From: an uncultured Pelagibacteraceae bacterium
Lineage (GTDB): Bacteria; Pseudomonadota; Alphaproteobacteria; Pelagibacterales; Pelagibacteraceae
Length of the DNA: 64,000 bases
Direction: 5' to 3'
Assembly (NCBI GenBank): GCA_902611265.1
Contig: CACLYY010000003.1
Coordinates: 34,258-98,257, forward strand
In this document: positions 1-7,647 of the stretch, in pieces
Layout of the letters: each line of letters begins with the position of its first letter
Position numbering within the stretch: position 1 is the first letter of the stretch
The notes under the pieces: model-generated
Told to the model about the DNA's origin: nothing
What the model saw: only the letters and a program-made list of their open reading frames with translations
The model's database searches: none
Position numbers and translations under genes: made by a program

Positions 1-205
1 TAACATAAATGTGTCTTTCTAATGGACCAAAATGTTTTGCTAAATTTATCTGTTCCTCCGATGTAATATCTTGATCTCTAAAGAACAGAGCTTTGTGTTC
101 TAATAATAGATTATTTATCTTCTTCCAATTTTCTAAAGAGCTATCTTTTAAATCGATGCCTTTTACTTCCGCACCTAATGCACCTGATACTAATTTAATT
201 TCCAT
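1..205 (-). CDS. TauD/TfdA-family dioxygenase, partial (N-terminal 68 residues only)
   Basis: The frame starts at an ATG at 205 and runs off the left edge of the window, so only the N-terminus is visible. The residues show the family's opening pattern: GALGAEVKGIDL near residue 8, then ALFFRDQDIT followed by a Q. Members are Fe(II)/2-oxoglutarate dioxygenases acting on taurine, aryloxyacetates or other small acids in the cytoplasm. The metal-binding HxD...H lies beyond the edge and cannot be checked, so the substrate is open. Only 3 bases separate this start from the stop of the upstream thioesterase gene, so the two are almost certainly co-transcribed. The family call is secure; the substrate is not. 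Confidence 0.75.
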   Translation of the reverse strand, partial: MEIKLVSGALGAEVKGIDLKDSSLENWKKINNLLLEHKALFFRDQDITSEEQINLAKHFGPLERHIYV

Positions 206-208
206 AAT

Positions 209-676
209 CTATTTTTTTAATCTACCAGATAATTCTAAATTTTCAGACTTAAAACTTGATTTATTTTCCTCAATAAATTCACCCATAATTTTTAGCTTAT
301 CTTCCTCAAATTCTGTGACCTTTCTTTTCCCCAAGTCAATATAAAGGGATAAACTCTCCATAGTGGCAGCAAGAGTTTTAGTTTCTTTTTCATACATCTC
401 ACATTTTAAATGTAATCTTTTTTTATCATGGTCAAAATGTGTGCAATATACCTCTACTTCTTGATTTTCTTTAACTTCATTATTGTAAGTGGTTCTAGTT
501 TCAACAACCATAGTGCTTCTCAGATTTGATTTTGCATTTTCGCCACCCATTTGAAATTTATTAAGCATTGTTTCCCATGCTTGATCAAAGATTAAGATAT
601 AATAAGCCATATTCATATGTTCATTATAATCTGTCCACTCTTTAAGTATTTTTCTCGTTGCAAGATGATACGACAT
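209..676 (-). CDS. cdhB: Hot-dog-fold acyl-CoA thioesterase, probable betainyl-CoA thioesterase
   Basis: A 155-residue single hot-dog domain. The catalytic loop of the 4-hydroxybenzoyl-CoA thioesterase group is visible as D16-YNE-H20-M-N22 near the N-terminus. In carnitine-degrading bacteria a thioesterase of this size (CdhB) hydrolyses betainyl-CoA to glycine betaine. Some rhizobial relatives carry it fused to the end of carnitine dehydrogenase; here it is free-standing. The carnitine dehydrogenase and cleavage-enzyme genes lie 1.6 kb away on the other strand, which is the main argument for the specific role. It is packed between a CoA-ester lyase gene (2-base gap) and a TauD-like gene. The thioesterase fold is clear; the betainyl-CoA specificity is inferred from context. 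Confidence 0.7.
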   Translation of the reverse strand: MSYHLATRKILKEWTDYNEHMNMAYYILIFDQAWETMLNKFQMGGENAKSNLRSTMVVETRTTYNNEVKENQEVEVYCTHFDHDKKRLHLKCEMYEKETKTLAATMESLSLYIDLGKRKVTEFEEDKLKIMGEFIEENKSSFKSENLELSGRLKK

Positions 677-678
677 TT

Positions 679-1539
679 TTAACTTTTATTAATTTTATCA
701 GCTATTAGTATTTTTCTTTTCATTTCTCTAAGGACAGGTTTTTCAATTAGTTTACCATCTATAACTACTAAACCTGTATTTGAGTTATTAAATTCCTCTA
801 ATATTTTTTTTGCCTTAGTAATTTCATCTTTTGGAGGTGTAAATACCTCATTTAAAATTTGAATTTGTTTGGGATGAATAGAGCCTTTTCCAGTAAATCC
901 AAGATTTCTAACTTGTTCAGCTTCTTTTCTCATTCCATCCATGTTTTCTAAATCTAAATATGGCACATCTATAACGTCCACACCGACACTAGCTCCCGCA
1001 TGAACCAACTTTGATCTTGCATGAACAAGATTTTCCCATTTATTCTCAACTCTTAGCTCTGCTGCCATATCAACTCCACCAAAATATAAAGCTACAATTC
1101 TCTTGCTAGCATGCGCAATATTATAAATATTTTCTAAAGCTTCATTTGTTTCCATTATAACATGAAGATCGGTATCTAAATTACAGTCTGTAAGTAAATC
1201 GTCTATAAATGTTATTTCATCTGGCGTTTTAACTTTGGGTAACATAATAGCCTTAAGATTTACTTTACTTGATATAAAAGCTTCTAGATCTAAAAGACCA
1301 AATTTAGTTCTTTGATTATTAAACCTTACAACTAGTTCTACATCATTTTTAACTTCGAGCGTTTTAAGAGCTTCTATAGTATTGTTTCGGGCTTGTTCTT
1401 TATCGTTTATTGCTATTCCATCTTCTAATTCAATACAAACCATATCAGCACCTGATGCAATCGCTTTTGGAAACATTTCAGGGTGAAGCCCCGGTGTAAA
1501 TATAAAACTTCTTCTTACTTTTAATTTATCTAGGTCCAT
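679..1539 (-). CDS. HpcH/HpaI-family CoA-ester lyase (CitE/malyl-CoA lyase-like)
   Basis: A 286-residue TIM-barrel lyase of the CitE/malyl-CoA lyase group. Visible family signatures are RRSFIFTPG near residue 9, the acidic ELEDG near residue 38, LPKV in the middle (strand with the metal/CoA region), IMETNEAL, and GSIHPKQI in the C-terminal half. Such enzymes cleave or condense beta-hydroxyacyl-CoA esters, for example malyl-CoA to acetyl-CoA plus glyoxylate. Usual length for the family is about 280-320, so it is complete. It sits one base from the class II aldolase gene and two bases from the thioesterase gene, so lyase, aldolase and thioesterase form one transcription unit. The exact substrate cannot be read from the sequence. 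Confidence 0.8.
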   Translation of the reverse strand: MDLDKLKVRRSFIFTPGLHPEMFPKAIASGADMVCIELEDGIAINDKEQARNNTIEALKTLEVKNDVELVVRFNNQRTKFGLLDLEAFISSKVNLKAIMLPKVKTPDEITFIDDLLTDCNLDTDLHVIMETNEALENIYNIAHASKRIVALYFGGVDMAAELRVENKWENLVHARSKLVHAGASVGVDVIDVPYLDLENMDGMRKEAEQVRNLGFTGKGSIHPKQIQILNEVFTPPKDEITKAKKILEEFNNSNTGLVVIDGKLIEKPVLREMKRKILIADKINKS

Positions 1540-1540
1540 C

Positions 1541-2266
1541 TTAACTTTTATAATCTGGCTCTTCTTTATCTAAAATGATCCTAATTTGAGATAAAAATAA
1601 ATTTGCGAAATCTGTGGGAAAATTTTCATGTTCCTCTGCAGTTTTTTCTGCAATTTCATGGCTTACAACATTAAGTTCCTGGTTTGTTGATAGAGCTGTA
1701 AGATATGTTTCTGCTGCTCTCTCAAAATAATAAAGAGAGTTAAAACCTTCAGCCACTGTTCTTCCTGTGGTTAAAATTCCATGATTTGCAAGTAACATGT
1801 GTTGTTTGTTTCCTAAAGCATTTGCCATCTTAATGGACTCTTCCTCTAGTCCTAGACCTCCAAATTCTTTGAATGCAGATACTCTATTGTAAAACATCAT
1901 TGTATTTTGATCGATAGGTTTCATAACAGGATCTTTAAGAGTGGAGAGGGCAGTTGCATATTTTGAGTGAACATGAAAAATGCATCTTGCATGTGGTGCT
2001 TTTTCATGTATCGCGCTATGTATATATAGAGCTGTTGGGTCAATTATGTCTGGTTTATTCTTCAGTTCCTCTTTATTTTCTTTAGTCACTAGAATTAAAT
2101 CGCTAGCTTTCATATTACTAAAATGAATGCCTGCTTTATTTACGTAAAAATCAGAAGAGTCAGGGACACATGCACTAAAATGGTTTGCAACACCCTCGTG
2201 CATATTTAGTCTTGCTGTCCATCTAAAAGTAGCAGCTAATTCTTTCTGTAATTCAGATATTTCCAT
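1541..2266 (-). CDS. Class II aldolase/adducin family protein
   Basis: A 241-residue single-domain member of the class II aldolase/adducin fold. The zinc-binding histidines are visible as HVH in CIFHVHSKYATAL and as H in LANHGILTTG; SAIHEKAPHA supplies the usual acidic and histidine positions just before. Members cleave sugar-phosphates or act as decarboxylases, and many catabolic ones have unknown substrates. It is the first gene of a minus-strand unit (aldolase, CoA-ester lyase, thioesterase, TauD-like). Its start lies only 35 bases from the divergent start of the dehydrocarnitine cleavage enzyme gene, so the two units may share control. No sugar-phosphate specificity is implied. Confidence 0.8.
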   Translation of the reverse strand: MEISELQKELAATFRWTARLNMHEGVANHFSACVPDSSDFYVNKAGIHFSNMKASDLILVTKENKEELKNKPDIIDPTALYIHSAIHEKAPHARCIFHVHSKYATALSTLKDPVMKPIDQNTMMFYNRVSAFKEFGGLGLEEESIKMANALGNKQHMLLANHGILTTGRTVAEGFNSLYYFERAAETYLTALSTNQELNVVSHEIAEKTAEEHENFPTDFANLFLSQIRIILDKEEPDYKS

Positions 2267-2301
2267 TTGTAAGATTTTAAAATATAGTTGAAAAATAAAT
2301 T

Positions 2302-3189
2302 ATGAACAATAACGTTTTTATCTCATGCGCGGTTACTGGGTCTGGAGATACCGCAAGCAAACATCCTGATTTACCAAAAACTCCAGAGCAAATAGCTAAA
2401 TCCGCAATAGAAGCAGCAAAGGCTGGAGCTGCAATTGCTCATATTCATGTAAGAGAAGAGGACGGTACGCCAAGCAGAAGATTGGAATTATATAAAGAAG
2501 TAGTAGATAGAATTAGATCAAGCGAAACAGATGTCATTTTAAATTTAACAACTGGGATGGGTGGAGATTTAGACATTGGTCAAGGTAAAAATCCTCTAGA
2601 GTTTGGGCCAATGACCGATATGGCAAATGTAATGGAAAGAATAGCTAATGCAGAACAATTTTTACCCGAAATTTGTACTTTAGATGCTGGTACATTAAAT
2701 TTTGGAGACGGTTCTGTAATTACAGTTAATACACCAAATGATTTAAGAAAGGCTGCAAAAAAATTGCAAGAAATTAAAGTTAAACCAGAAATAGAGGCAT
2801 TTGATTTAGGAAATATGTGGTTTGGATCGCAATTGTACAAAGAAGGTCTACTTGATGATCCGCCAATGTTTCAAATGTGTTTAGGTATTCCTTGGGGAGC
2901 TCCCGCTACACCATTAGCAATGCAAGCCATGAAAGACGTAATGCCTAAAGAAGGAGTGTGGTCAGGTTTTGCAATTTCAAAAAACGAAATGCCATTTGTA
3001 GCTCAAACAGTTGTAATGGGAGGAAACCCAAGAGTAGGTTTGGAGGATAACTTATATTTATCAAAGGGCAAACTAGCAACAAATGCTCAATTAGTAGAGA
3101 AAGCAATAAGGATAGTTACAGATCTTGGAGCATCAATAATGACAGCAGAGGAAACTAGGACAAAACTTAAGCTTGTAAAACACAAGTAA
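2302..3189 (+). CDS. cdhC: BKACE (DUF849) family beta-keto acid cleavage enzyme, probable dehydrocarnitine cleavage enzyme
   Basis: A 295-residue BKACE protein, the usual family length. The zinc-site HxH is H47-I-H49 followed by VREEDG, and the C-terminal half keeps GGNPRVGLEDN. The family condenses a beta-keto acid with acetyl-CoA to give acetoacetate and a new CoA ester. The member that works on 3-dehydrocarnitine yields betainyl-CoA plus acetoacetate. The next gene, overlapping by one base, encodes an L-carnitine dehydrogenase that would make exactly this substrate, and a thioesterase that could release glycine betaine lies nearby. The family call is certain; the substrate is inferred from this three-gene context. 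Confidence 0.85.
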   Translation: MNNNVFISCAVTGSGDTASKHPDLPKTPEQIAKSAIEAAKAGAAIAHIHVREEDGTPSRRLELYKEVVDRIRSSETDVILNLTTGMGGDLDIGQGKNPLEFGPMTDMANVMERIANAEQFLPEICTLDAGTLNFGDGSVITVNTPNDLRKAAKKLQEIKVKPEIEAFDLGNMWFGSQLYKEGLLDDPPMFQMCLGIPWGAPATPLAMQAMKDVMPKEGVWSGFAISKNEMPFVAQTVVMGGNPRVGLEDNLYLSKGKLATNAQLVEKAIRIVTDLGASIMTAEETRTKLKLVKHK

Positions 3190-4133
3190 TGTTAAAAATT
3201 AAAAAAGTTGCTGTAGTTGGAACAGGTGTAATCGGAATAGGGTGGATTATAAGATTTTTAGCTCATAATAAAATCGTTTATACTTATGACAAAAATCTTA
3301 AGCAAAAAAAAATTTTGATTAACGAAATAAAAAGAGCACTTCCATATGTAAAAAAACTTTTTAACAAAAAAAAAATAAATTTAAATAATTTAAAATTTTA
3401 TCTATCTTTAGAAGAAGCAGTTAAAGATGCTGATTTTATTCAAGAATGTGCACCAGAAAATTATAATTTAAAAACTGTTTTAATGAGGGAAATTTCTAAA
3501 AGTTGCAAAAAAAATGTTTTAATTTCATCAAGTTCTTCAGGATTGTTGCCATCAAAGATTTTTTCAAAATGTAAAAATATTCAGAGAGGTATTATTGGCC
3601 ATCCATTCAATCCTGTATATTTGTTACCTTTAGTAGAAATAGTTCCTGGTAAAAAAACTAGTGAGGAATCTTTAAAAAATGCGAATAAATTTTATAAGTC
3701 AATTTCAATGAATCCGATAGTTCTAAAAAAAGAATTACCTGGTTATTTATCTGATAGACTTCAAGAAGCCTTATGGAGAGAGGCTTTACATATTATTAAT
3801 GATGGATATGCTACAACTGAGGATTTAGATAGAGCCATAGAGGATGGTCCCGGTTTAAGATATTCTTTAATGGGAACATTTTTAACCTTTCATTTAGCGG
3901 GTGGAAAGGCTGGGATGAAGCATATGTTAGAACAGTTTGGACCAGCATTAAAACTTCCATGGACTAAGCTTAAAGCGCCAAAATTATCAAAAAAACTCTC
4001 AGAAAGGTTGATTTCAGGTACCAAAAAACAATCTAGAGGAAAATCAATTAATCAATTGTCAAATATAAGAGACGAGTATTTAGTCAACTTACAACTATTT
4101 AGAAAAAAATATGAAAATAAAATTAGAAAATAG
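3189..4133 (+). CDS. cdhA: L-carnitine 3-dehydrogenase
   Basis: A 314-residue member of the 3-hydroxyacyl-CoA dehydrogenase superfamily. It has an N-terminal Rossmann motif, VVGTGVIGIGW, near residue 9. The stretch SSSSGLLPS followed by GHPFNPVYLLPLVE is typical of L-carnitine dehydrogenases, and a helical C-terminal domain carries EALWREALH. It would oxidise L-carnitine to 3-dehydrocarnitine with NAD+. Length matches the unfused bacterial form (about 320); rhizobial forms with a fused thioesterase are near 500. Its ATG overlaps the cdhC stop codon (TAATG), giving translational coupling with the enzyme that takes its product. Lysine codons are very frequent near the N-terminus, as expected of the AT-rich genome. 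Confidence 0.85.
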   Translation: MLKIKKVAVVGTGVIGIGWIIRFLAHNKIVYTYDKNLKQKKILINEIKRALPYVKKLFNKKKINLNNLKFYLSLEEAVKDADFIQECAPENYNLKTVLMREISKSCKKNVLISSSSSGLLPSKIFSKCKNIQRGIIGHPFNPVYLLPLVEIVPGKKTSEESLKNANKFYKSISMNPIVLKKELPGYLSDRLQEALWREALHIINDGYATTEDLDRAIEDGPGLRYSLMGTFLTFHLAGGKAGMKHMLEQFGPALKLPWTKLKAPKLSKKLSERLISGTKKQSRGKSINQLSNIRDEYLVNLQLFRKKYENKIRK

Positions 4134-4169
4134 ATATCTTAAGAAAAATTAAAATGGTAAATTAAATAC

Positions 4170-5204
4170 ATGGACTTTAACCACTTCTTAACAAGCTACA
4201 TGCCGGATACAAATGTTGGTTCAAAACAACATTTTAAAAATATGTTGGAAGAATGTGTTGTTGCAGAGAAACTTGGTTATGCAACAGTATCAATTCCTGA
4301 ACATCATTTAATAAATTTACTTATGATGCCATCACCTTTGCAGATGGCTGTAAAAATTGCATCTATTACAAAAAATATTAAAATCACAACTGGAATAGTT
4401 GTTTTGCCTCTTCACGATATGAGAACATATGCTGGTGAAGTCGCAACAGCAGATATTTTAACTGATGGCAGATTAATTTTAGGTGTTGGAAGAGGTGCTT
4501 TTGCTTGGGAAATGCAAAGATTAGGAACTCCTATTGAAAAATCAAAGGAAAAATTTATAGAGTCGCTCGAGGTTTTACAACTATTGTTAAAAAATAAAGA
4601 GGTTTCATATAAAGGTAAATTCTATGATTTTGAACCAATTACTATAATGCCTCGACCAATAAGTAATCCTGTGCAAATGATGGTAGCTGCCATGAATTTA
4701 GAAAGTATTAAAGATGCAGCATCAAGAGGATTTCATGTTCAGTCAACAGTATTATCGGGTACTAAAGATCTCTTATTAAGTAGAGTGAATGCGTTTAAGG
4801 AGGGTTGTACAAAGTTAGGAGAAGAGGGAAAACTACTTAAACTATCCATTCAACGTATGGCCTATTTAGCAAAAGATGAAAATGAGGCTAGAGAAAAAAC
4901 GAAACTTGCTTATGAATATTACAAAAGATTCGATAATATGTTTACTGGCCCTGGTAAAGTATATGAAGGAAATATTGAAGCTTTGCCAAGAAAACAAACT
5001 TTAGATGAATTAAAAGAAAATCTTTTGATCTGTCCACTGAATGAGATGATTGATAAGTTAAGTGTCTATGCCGAAGCTGGAGTCGATGAAATTATTCTTA
5101 GTTCAAGTTTTGGTCAATCGCAAAAAGATTTAATAGAGTCGATGCATAGAATTGGTGAAAATGTAATTCCATATTTTAAAAAATCAAACATACAAGTAGC
5201 ATAA
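4170..5204 (+). CDS. Luciferase-like (LLM class) flavin-dependent oxidoreductase
   Basis: A 344-residue bacterial-luciferase-fold protein. The pattern EKLGYATVSIPEHH near residue 33 and DGRLILGVGRG near residue 98 mark the family's FMN barrel. Members use reduced flavin to monooxygenate diverse small molecules, or F420 in other phyla. Here it follows cdhA by 36 bases and precedes an alpha/beta hydrolase by 6, so it is probably part of the carnitine unit. A flavin monooxygenase is not needed for the known carnitine-to-betaine route, so it may act on a side substrate. A flavin reductase partner is not seen in the window. Family is sure, reaction unknown. Confidence 0.8.
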   Translation: MDFNHFLTSYMPDTNVGSKQHFKNMLEECVVAEKLGYATVSIPEHHLINLLMMPSPLQMAVKIASITKNIKITTGIVVLPLHDMRTYAGEVATADILTDGRLILGVGRGAFAWEMQRLGTPIEKSKEKFIESLEVLQLLLKNKEVSYKGKFYDFEPITIMPRPISNPVQMMVAAMNLESIKDAASRGFHVQSTVLSGTKDLLLSRVNAFKEGCTKLGEEGKLLKLSIQRMAYLAKDENEAREKTKLAYEYYKRFDNMFTGPGKVYEGNIEALPRKQTLDELKENLLICPLNEMIDKLSVYAEAGVDEIILSSSFGQSQKDLIESMHRIGENVIPYFKKSNIQVA

Positions 5205-5210
5205 ATATCT

Positions 5211-5981
5211 ATGAGTATCATAGATTGTAATTATTCAGTAACAGGATCAGGACCTGCAATTTTTTTTACCCATGGAGTAGGAGGAGCAGAGGATGCATGG
5301 AGGTTTATAGTTCCAAAACTCAAAGATAAGTTCACAGTTGTAACTTATGATTTAAGAGGCCACGGAAAATCACCCGTAAGTAATAAAGATTTTAATCTAG
5401 ATGATCTTGTTTTAGATCTTGAGAGAGTTAGAGAAAGAACAGGTATAGAAAAAGCTCATTTTATGGGGCATTCTTTAGGAGGCATGATTGCTCCTGCTTA
5501 TGCAAGAAAATTTCCCGAAAGAGTAATTTCAGTAGGTTTATTATCAACGGTGGCAGGAAGATCGGATGAAGATAAACAAAAAGTGTGGAATGTTATTTCT
5601 GATTTAAAAAATAAAGGTGTTGAACAAACTTTAAAAAATTTAACCACTAGGTGGTTCACAGATGACTTCATAGAAAAAAATCCTGATCTTGTATCAAGAA
5701 GATTAAATCAGGTTATAGATACTGATAAAGATGTTTTTATCAACGTATTTAAAATATATGCAGAAACTGAGATGATTTCATGGTTAAAAGAAATTAAGAA
5801 GCCATGTTTATTTATGACAGGAGAAAATGATGGAGGTTGTACACCTTCTCACAATGAGAGAATGTCAAATGAGATTGAAATTTCTAAATTGGTTATAATA
5901 CCAAATGTAAAACACTCATTTTTGATAGAGGCTCCTGAGCAAATAACAAACAACTTATTAGGATTTATTGAAAGTTTATAA
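5211..5981 (+). CDS. Alpha/beta hydrolase
   Basis: A 256-residue alpha/beta hydrolase with all expected elements. The oxyanion region is FFTHGVGG (residues 18-25), the nucleophile elbow is G-H-S88-L-G-G, an acid lies in TGENDGG near residue 207, and the catalytic histidine is in NVKHSF near residue 235. The overall plan resembles 3-oxoadipate enol-lactonase and related esterases. It ends the plus-strand unit that begins with cdhC, separated from the luciferase-like gene by 6 bases. A role in hydrolysing an ester or lactone made by that oxygenase is a reasonable guess but not shown. Its end meets the convergent SDR gene with a 4-base gap. Confidence 0.85.
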   Translation: MSIIDCNYSVTGSGPAIFFTHGVGGAEDAWRFIVPKLKDKFTVVTYDLRGHGKSPVSNKDFNLDDLVLDLERVRERTGIEKAHFMGHSLGGMIAPAYARKFPERVISVGLLSTVAGRSDEDKQKVWNVISDLKNKGVEQTLKNLTTRWFTDDFIEKNPDLVSRRLNQVIDTDKDVFINVFKIYAETEMISWLKEIKKPCLFMTGENDGGCTPSHNERMSNEIEISKLVIIPNVKHSFLIEAPEQITNNLLGFIESL

Positions 5982-5985
5982 AAAC

Positions 5986-6771
5986 TTAATGCATTCTTAA
6001 TGTATTTCCATCAACGCCAACAACTTGTCCTGAAATTCTAGAGGACTCATCTGAAATTAAATAGCAACACATATTCCCAATATCTTTCTCATAAACCCAG
6101 GTATTAAGTGATGTCATAGAAACGAACTCACTTTCAACAGCTTTTTTAGAAATTTTTAAAAATTTTGCTTTATCTCTGATTACTCTACCCATCCTGTCTC
6201 CTTTTACAGTTCCAGGACAAATCGCATTAACTCTAATTTTAAATTTTCCTAATTCCATTGCTAAGGTTTTTGTCATTCCCACAACTGCCCACTTACTTGC
6301 TGAATACGGAGATCTTAATGGAAAACCAAATATACCTGCAGTAGAAGATAGATTAACTACAGAACCACCTTTATTTTTTTTTAACATTGGAATTGCTAAT
6401 TTTGAAAAAATAAAATGACTAATTACATTTATTTTTAATGTTTGTTCCCAATCTTTTGTCTTAAGTTTTTCCATAGTTCCAGTTGGACCTGCTACTCCAA
6501 CATTATTAATTAGAGCATCAATTTTTTGTGTTTTTTTTTTAATTTCTTTAAAAAAATTAATCACATCGTTTTCATTTGAAGCATCACAATGAAAACTAAA
6601 CAATCTTTTATTATTTAATGGATGTTTTTTTAATTTATTTATTGATTTTTGATCTATGTCACACAAAAATACTTTTGCACCTTTTTCAAGACACTCTTTT
6701 GCCGTCGCCCAACCAATCCCTGTAGCACCAGCAGAAATAATTATTTTTTTACTTTTAAAATTGTATGACAT
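5986..6771 (-). CDS. Short-chain dehydrogenase/reductase (SDR)
   Basis: A 261-residue classical SDR. The nucleotide motif GATGIGWA is near residue 15, NNVG at 89-92 and a catalytic Ser near 142, with Y156-SAS-K160; the C-terminal region keeps the usual VNAICPGTV. The glycine-rich loop lacks the first extra glycine of the common TGxxxGIG form, a mild variation. It probably oxidises a secondary alcohol or reduces a ketone with NAD(P). It is the third gene of a minus-strand unit after a ProV-type ATPase and a 2-oxoglutarate dioxygenase (8-base gap). Oxidation of the hydroxyl installed by that dioxygenase is a plausible role. FabG-like fatty acid synthesis is less likely from the context. Confidence 0.85.
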   Translation of the reverse strand: MSYNFKSKKIIISAGATGIGWATAKECLEKGAKVFLCDIDQKSINKLKKHPLNNKRLFSFHCDASNENDVINFFKEIKKKTQKIDALINNVGVAGPTGTMEKLKTKDWEQTLKINVISHFIFSKLAIPMLKKNKGGSVVNLSSTAGIFGFPLRSPYSASKWAVVGMTKTLAMELGKFKIRVNAICPGTVKGDRMGRVIRDKAKFLKISKKAVESEFVSMTSLNTWVYEKDIGNMCCYLISDESSRISGQVVGVDGNTLRMH

Positions 6772-6779
6772 TGATTAAT

Positions 6780-7631
6780 TTAATCGGTTAAACCATCAGA
6801 TCTAACTTTATTTCTTTCTATATGTATGGGCAACACCTTTCCATAAATTGCTTTAGAATGTTCAGGTGTATTTACTCTCCATGGATCTAATACATATGCT
6901 GGTATACACATGTAACGTGAGGTTTTTCCTATTATTTTGGTTACTCTATGCATAGTAAATCGTCCTTTAAATATTTGTAAATCACCAGGTTTTAGTTCAA
7001 GTTGTTTAACTTTTGAACGATCTCCATCTAACACTTTTTTTACTTCATCAAATCTTTCGTTTCCTGGTTCTCTAATATTTGGACAATACTCAAATATCCC
7101 ACCTTGCTCTGGTTTTTGTATCATAAGACTTAAAGTAAATTCACAACTATCAAAATGCCAAGGCAATATACCATCAGGCTCCATTACATTATAAGCATGA
7201 CAAGCTAAGGGATCAGCCCATCTATAAATTGGAGAAATTCCTAGACAAGCAGATACAAATTTAAGTAATTCTTCAGTTTCGTATAGAAATTTCATTTCCG
7301 AATCTTTTGCAAAGCAGTCAGAGTTTAGATATCCATTGTATCTGTTCATAAATATTCTTTTTGGATGATCCTTTGGAAGAGAGGGGTCATCTTTTGCATA
7401 AAGATATGCATTGATACTTTCTTTAGACATATAAACTTCATCAAGCTGTTGCTCTAATTCTTTTCTCATAATGGCTAAAGAATTTGGTAAAATAAAGTTT
7501 GGAATTACTGAACAACTATCATTTTCTAATTCTGCTTTACATTTTTCAATTATTTTTTTTATTTTGTGAGATTGTAAGTCGTGAATAGGATATTTTTCTA
7601 AATCAACAATTTTGCCTAAGTTTTTTTTCAT
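6780..7631 (-). CDS. Fe(II)/2-oxoglutarate dioxygenase of the HalD/BesD (ArpA-like) group, probable hydroxylase
   Basis: A 283-residue protein. It resembles the BesD/HalD/ArpA group in its C-terminal half: a metal motif H159-F-D161 in PWHFDSCEF, then QKPEQGGIFEY near residue 172, then KPGDLQIFKGR and a distal H228 in GRFTMHRV, with R239 as likely 2-oxoglutarate anchor. Radical halogenases of this group replace the acidic ligand by glycine; here aspartate is kept, so hydroxylation is the expected chemistry. BesD relatives act on free amino acids such as lysine. Next to a quaternary-amine transporter ATPase and upstream of an SDR (8-base gap), a hydroxylated amino or trimethylammonium compound is a fair guess. 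It also resembles phytanoyl-CoA dioxygenases more distantly. Confidence 0.7.
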   Translation of the reverse strand: MKKNLGKIVDLEKYPIHDLQSHKIKKIIEKCKAELENDSCSVIPNFILPNSLAIMRKELEQQLDEVYMSKESINAYLYAKDDPSLPKDHPKRIFMNRYNGYLNSDCFAKDSEMKFLYETEELLKFVSACLGISPIYRWADPLACHAYNVMEPDGILPWHFDSCEFTLSLMIQKPEQGGIFEYCPNIREPGNERFDEVKKVLDGDRSKVKQLELKPGDLQIFKGRFTMHRVTKIIGKTSRYMCIPAYVLDPWRVNTPEHSKAIYGKVLPIHIERNKVRSDGLTD

Positions 7632-7647
7632 AACTAATTTATATAAA

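Noticed and set aside
6780-7631. Radical halogenase of the BesD type
   Set aside because: Halogenases replace the acidic iron ligand with glycine; here the motif is H-F-D, so chloride binding at iron is not expected.
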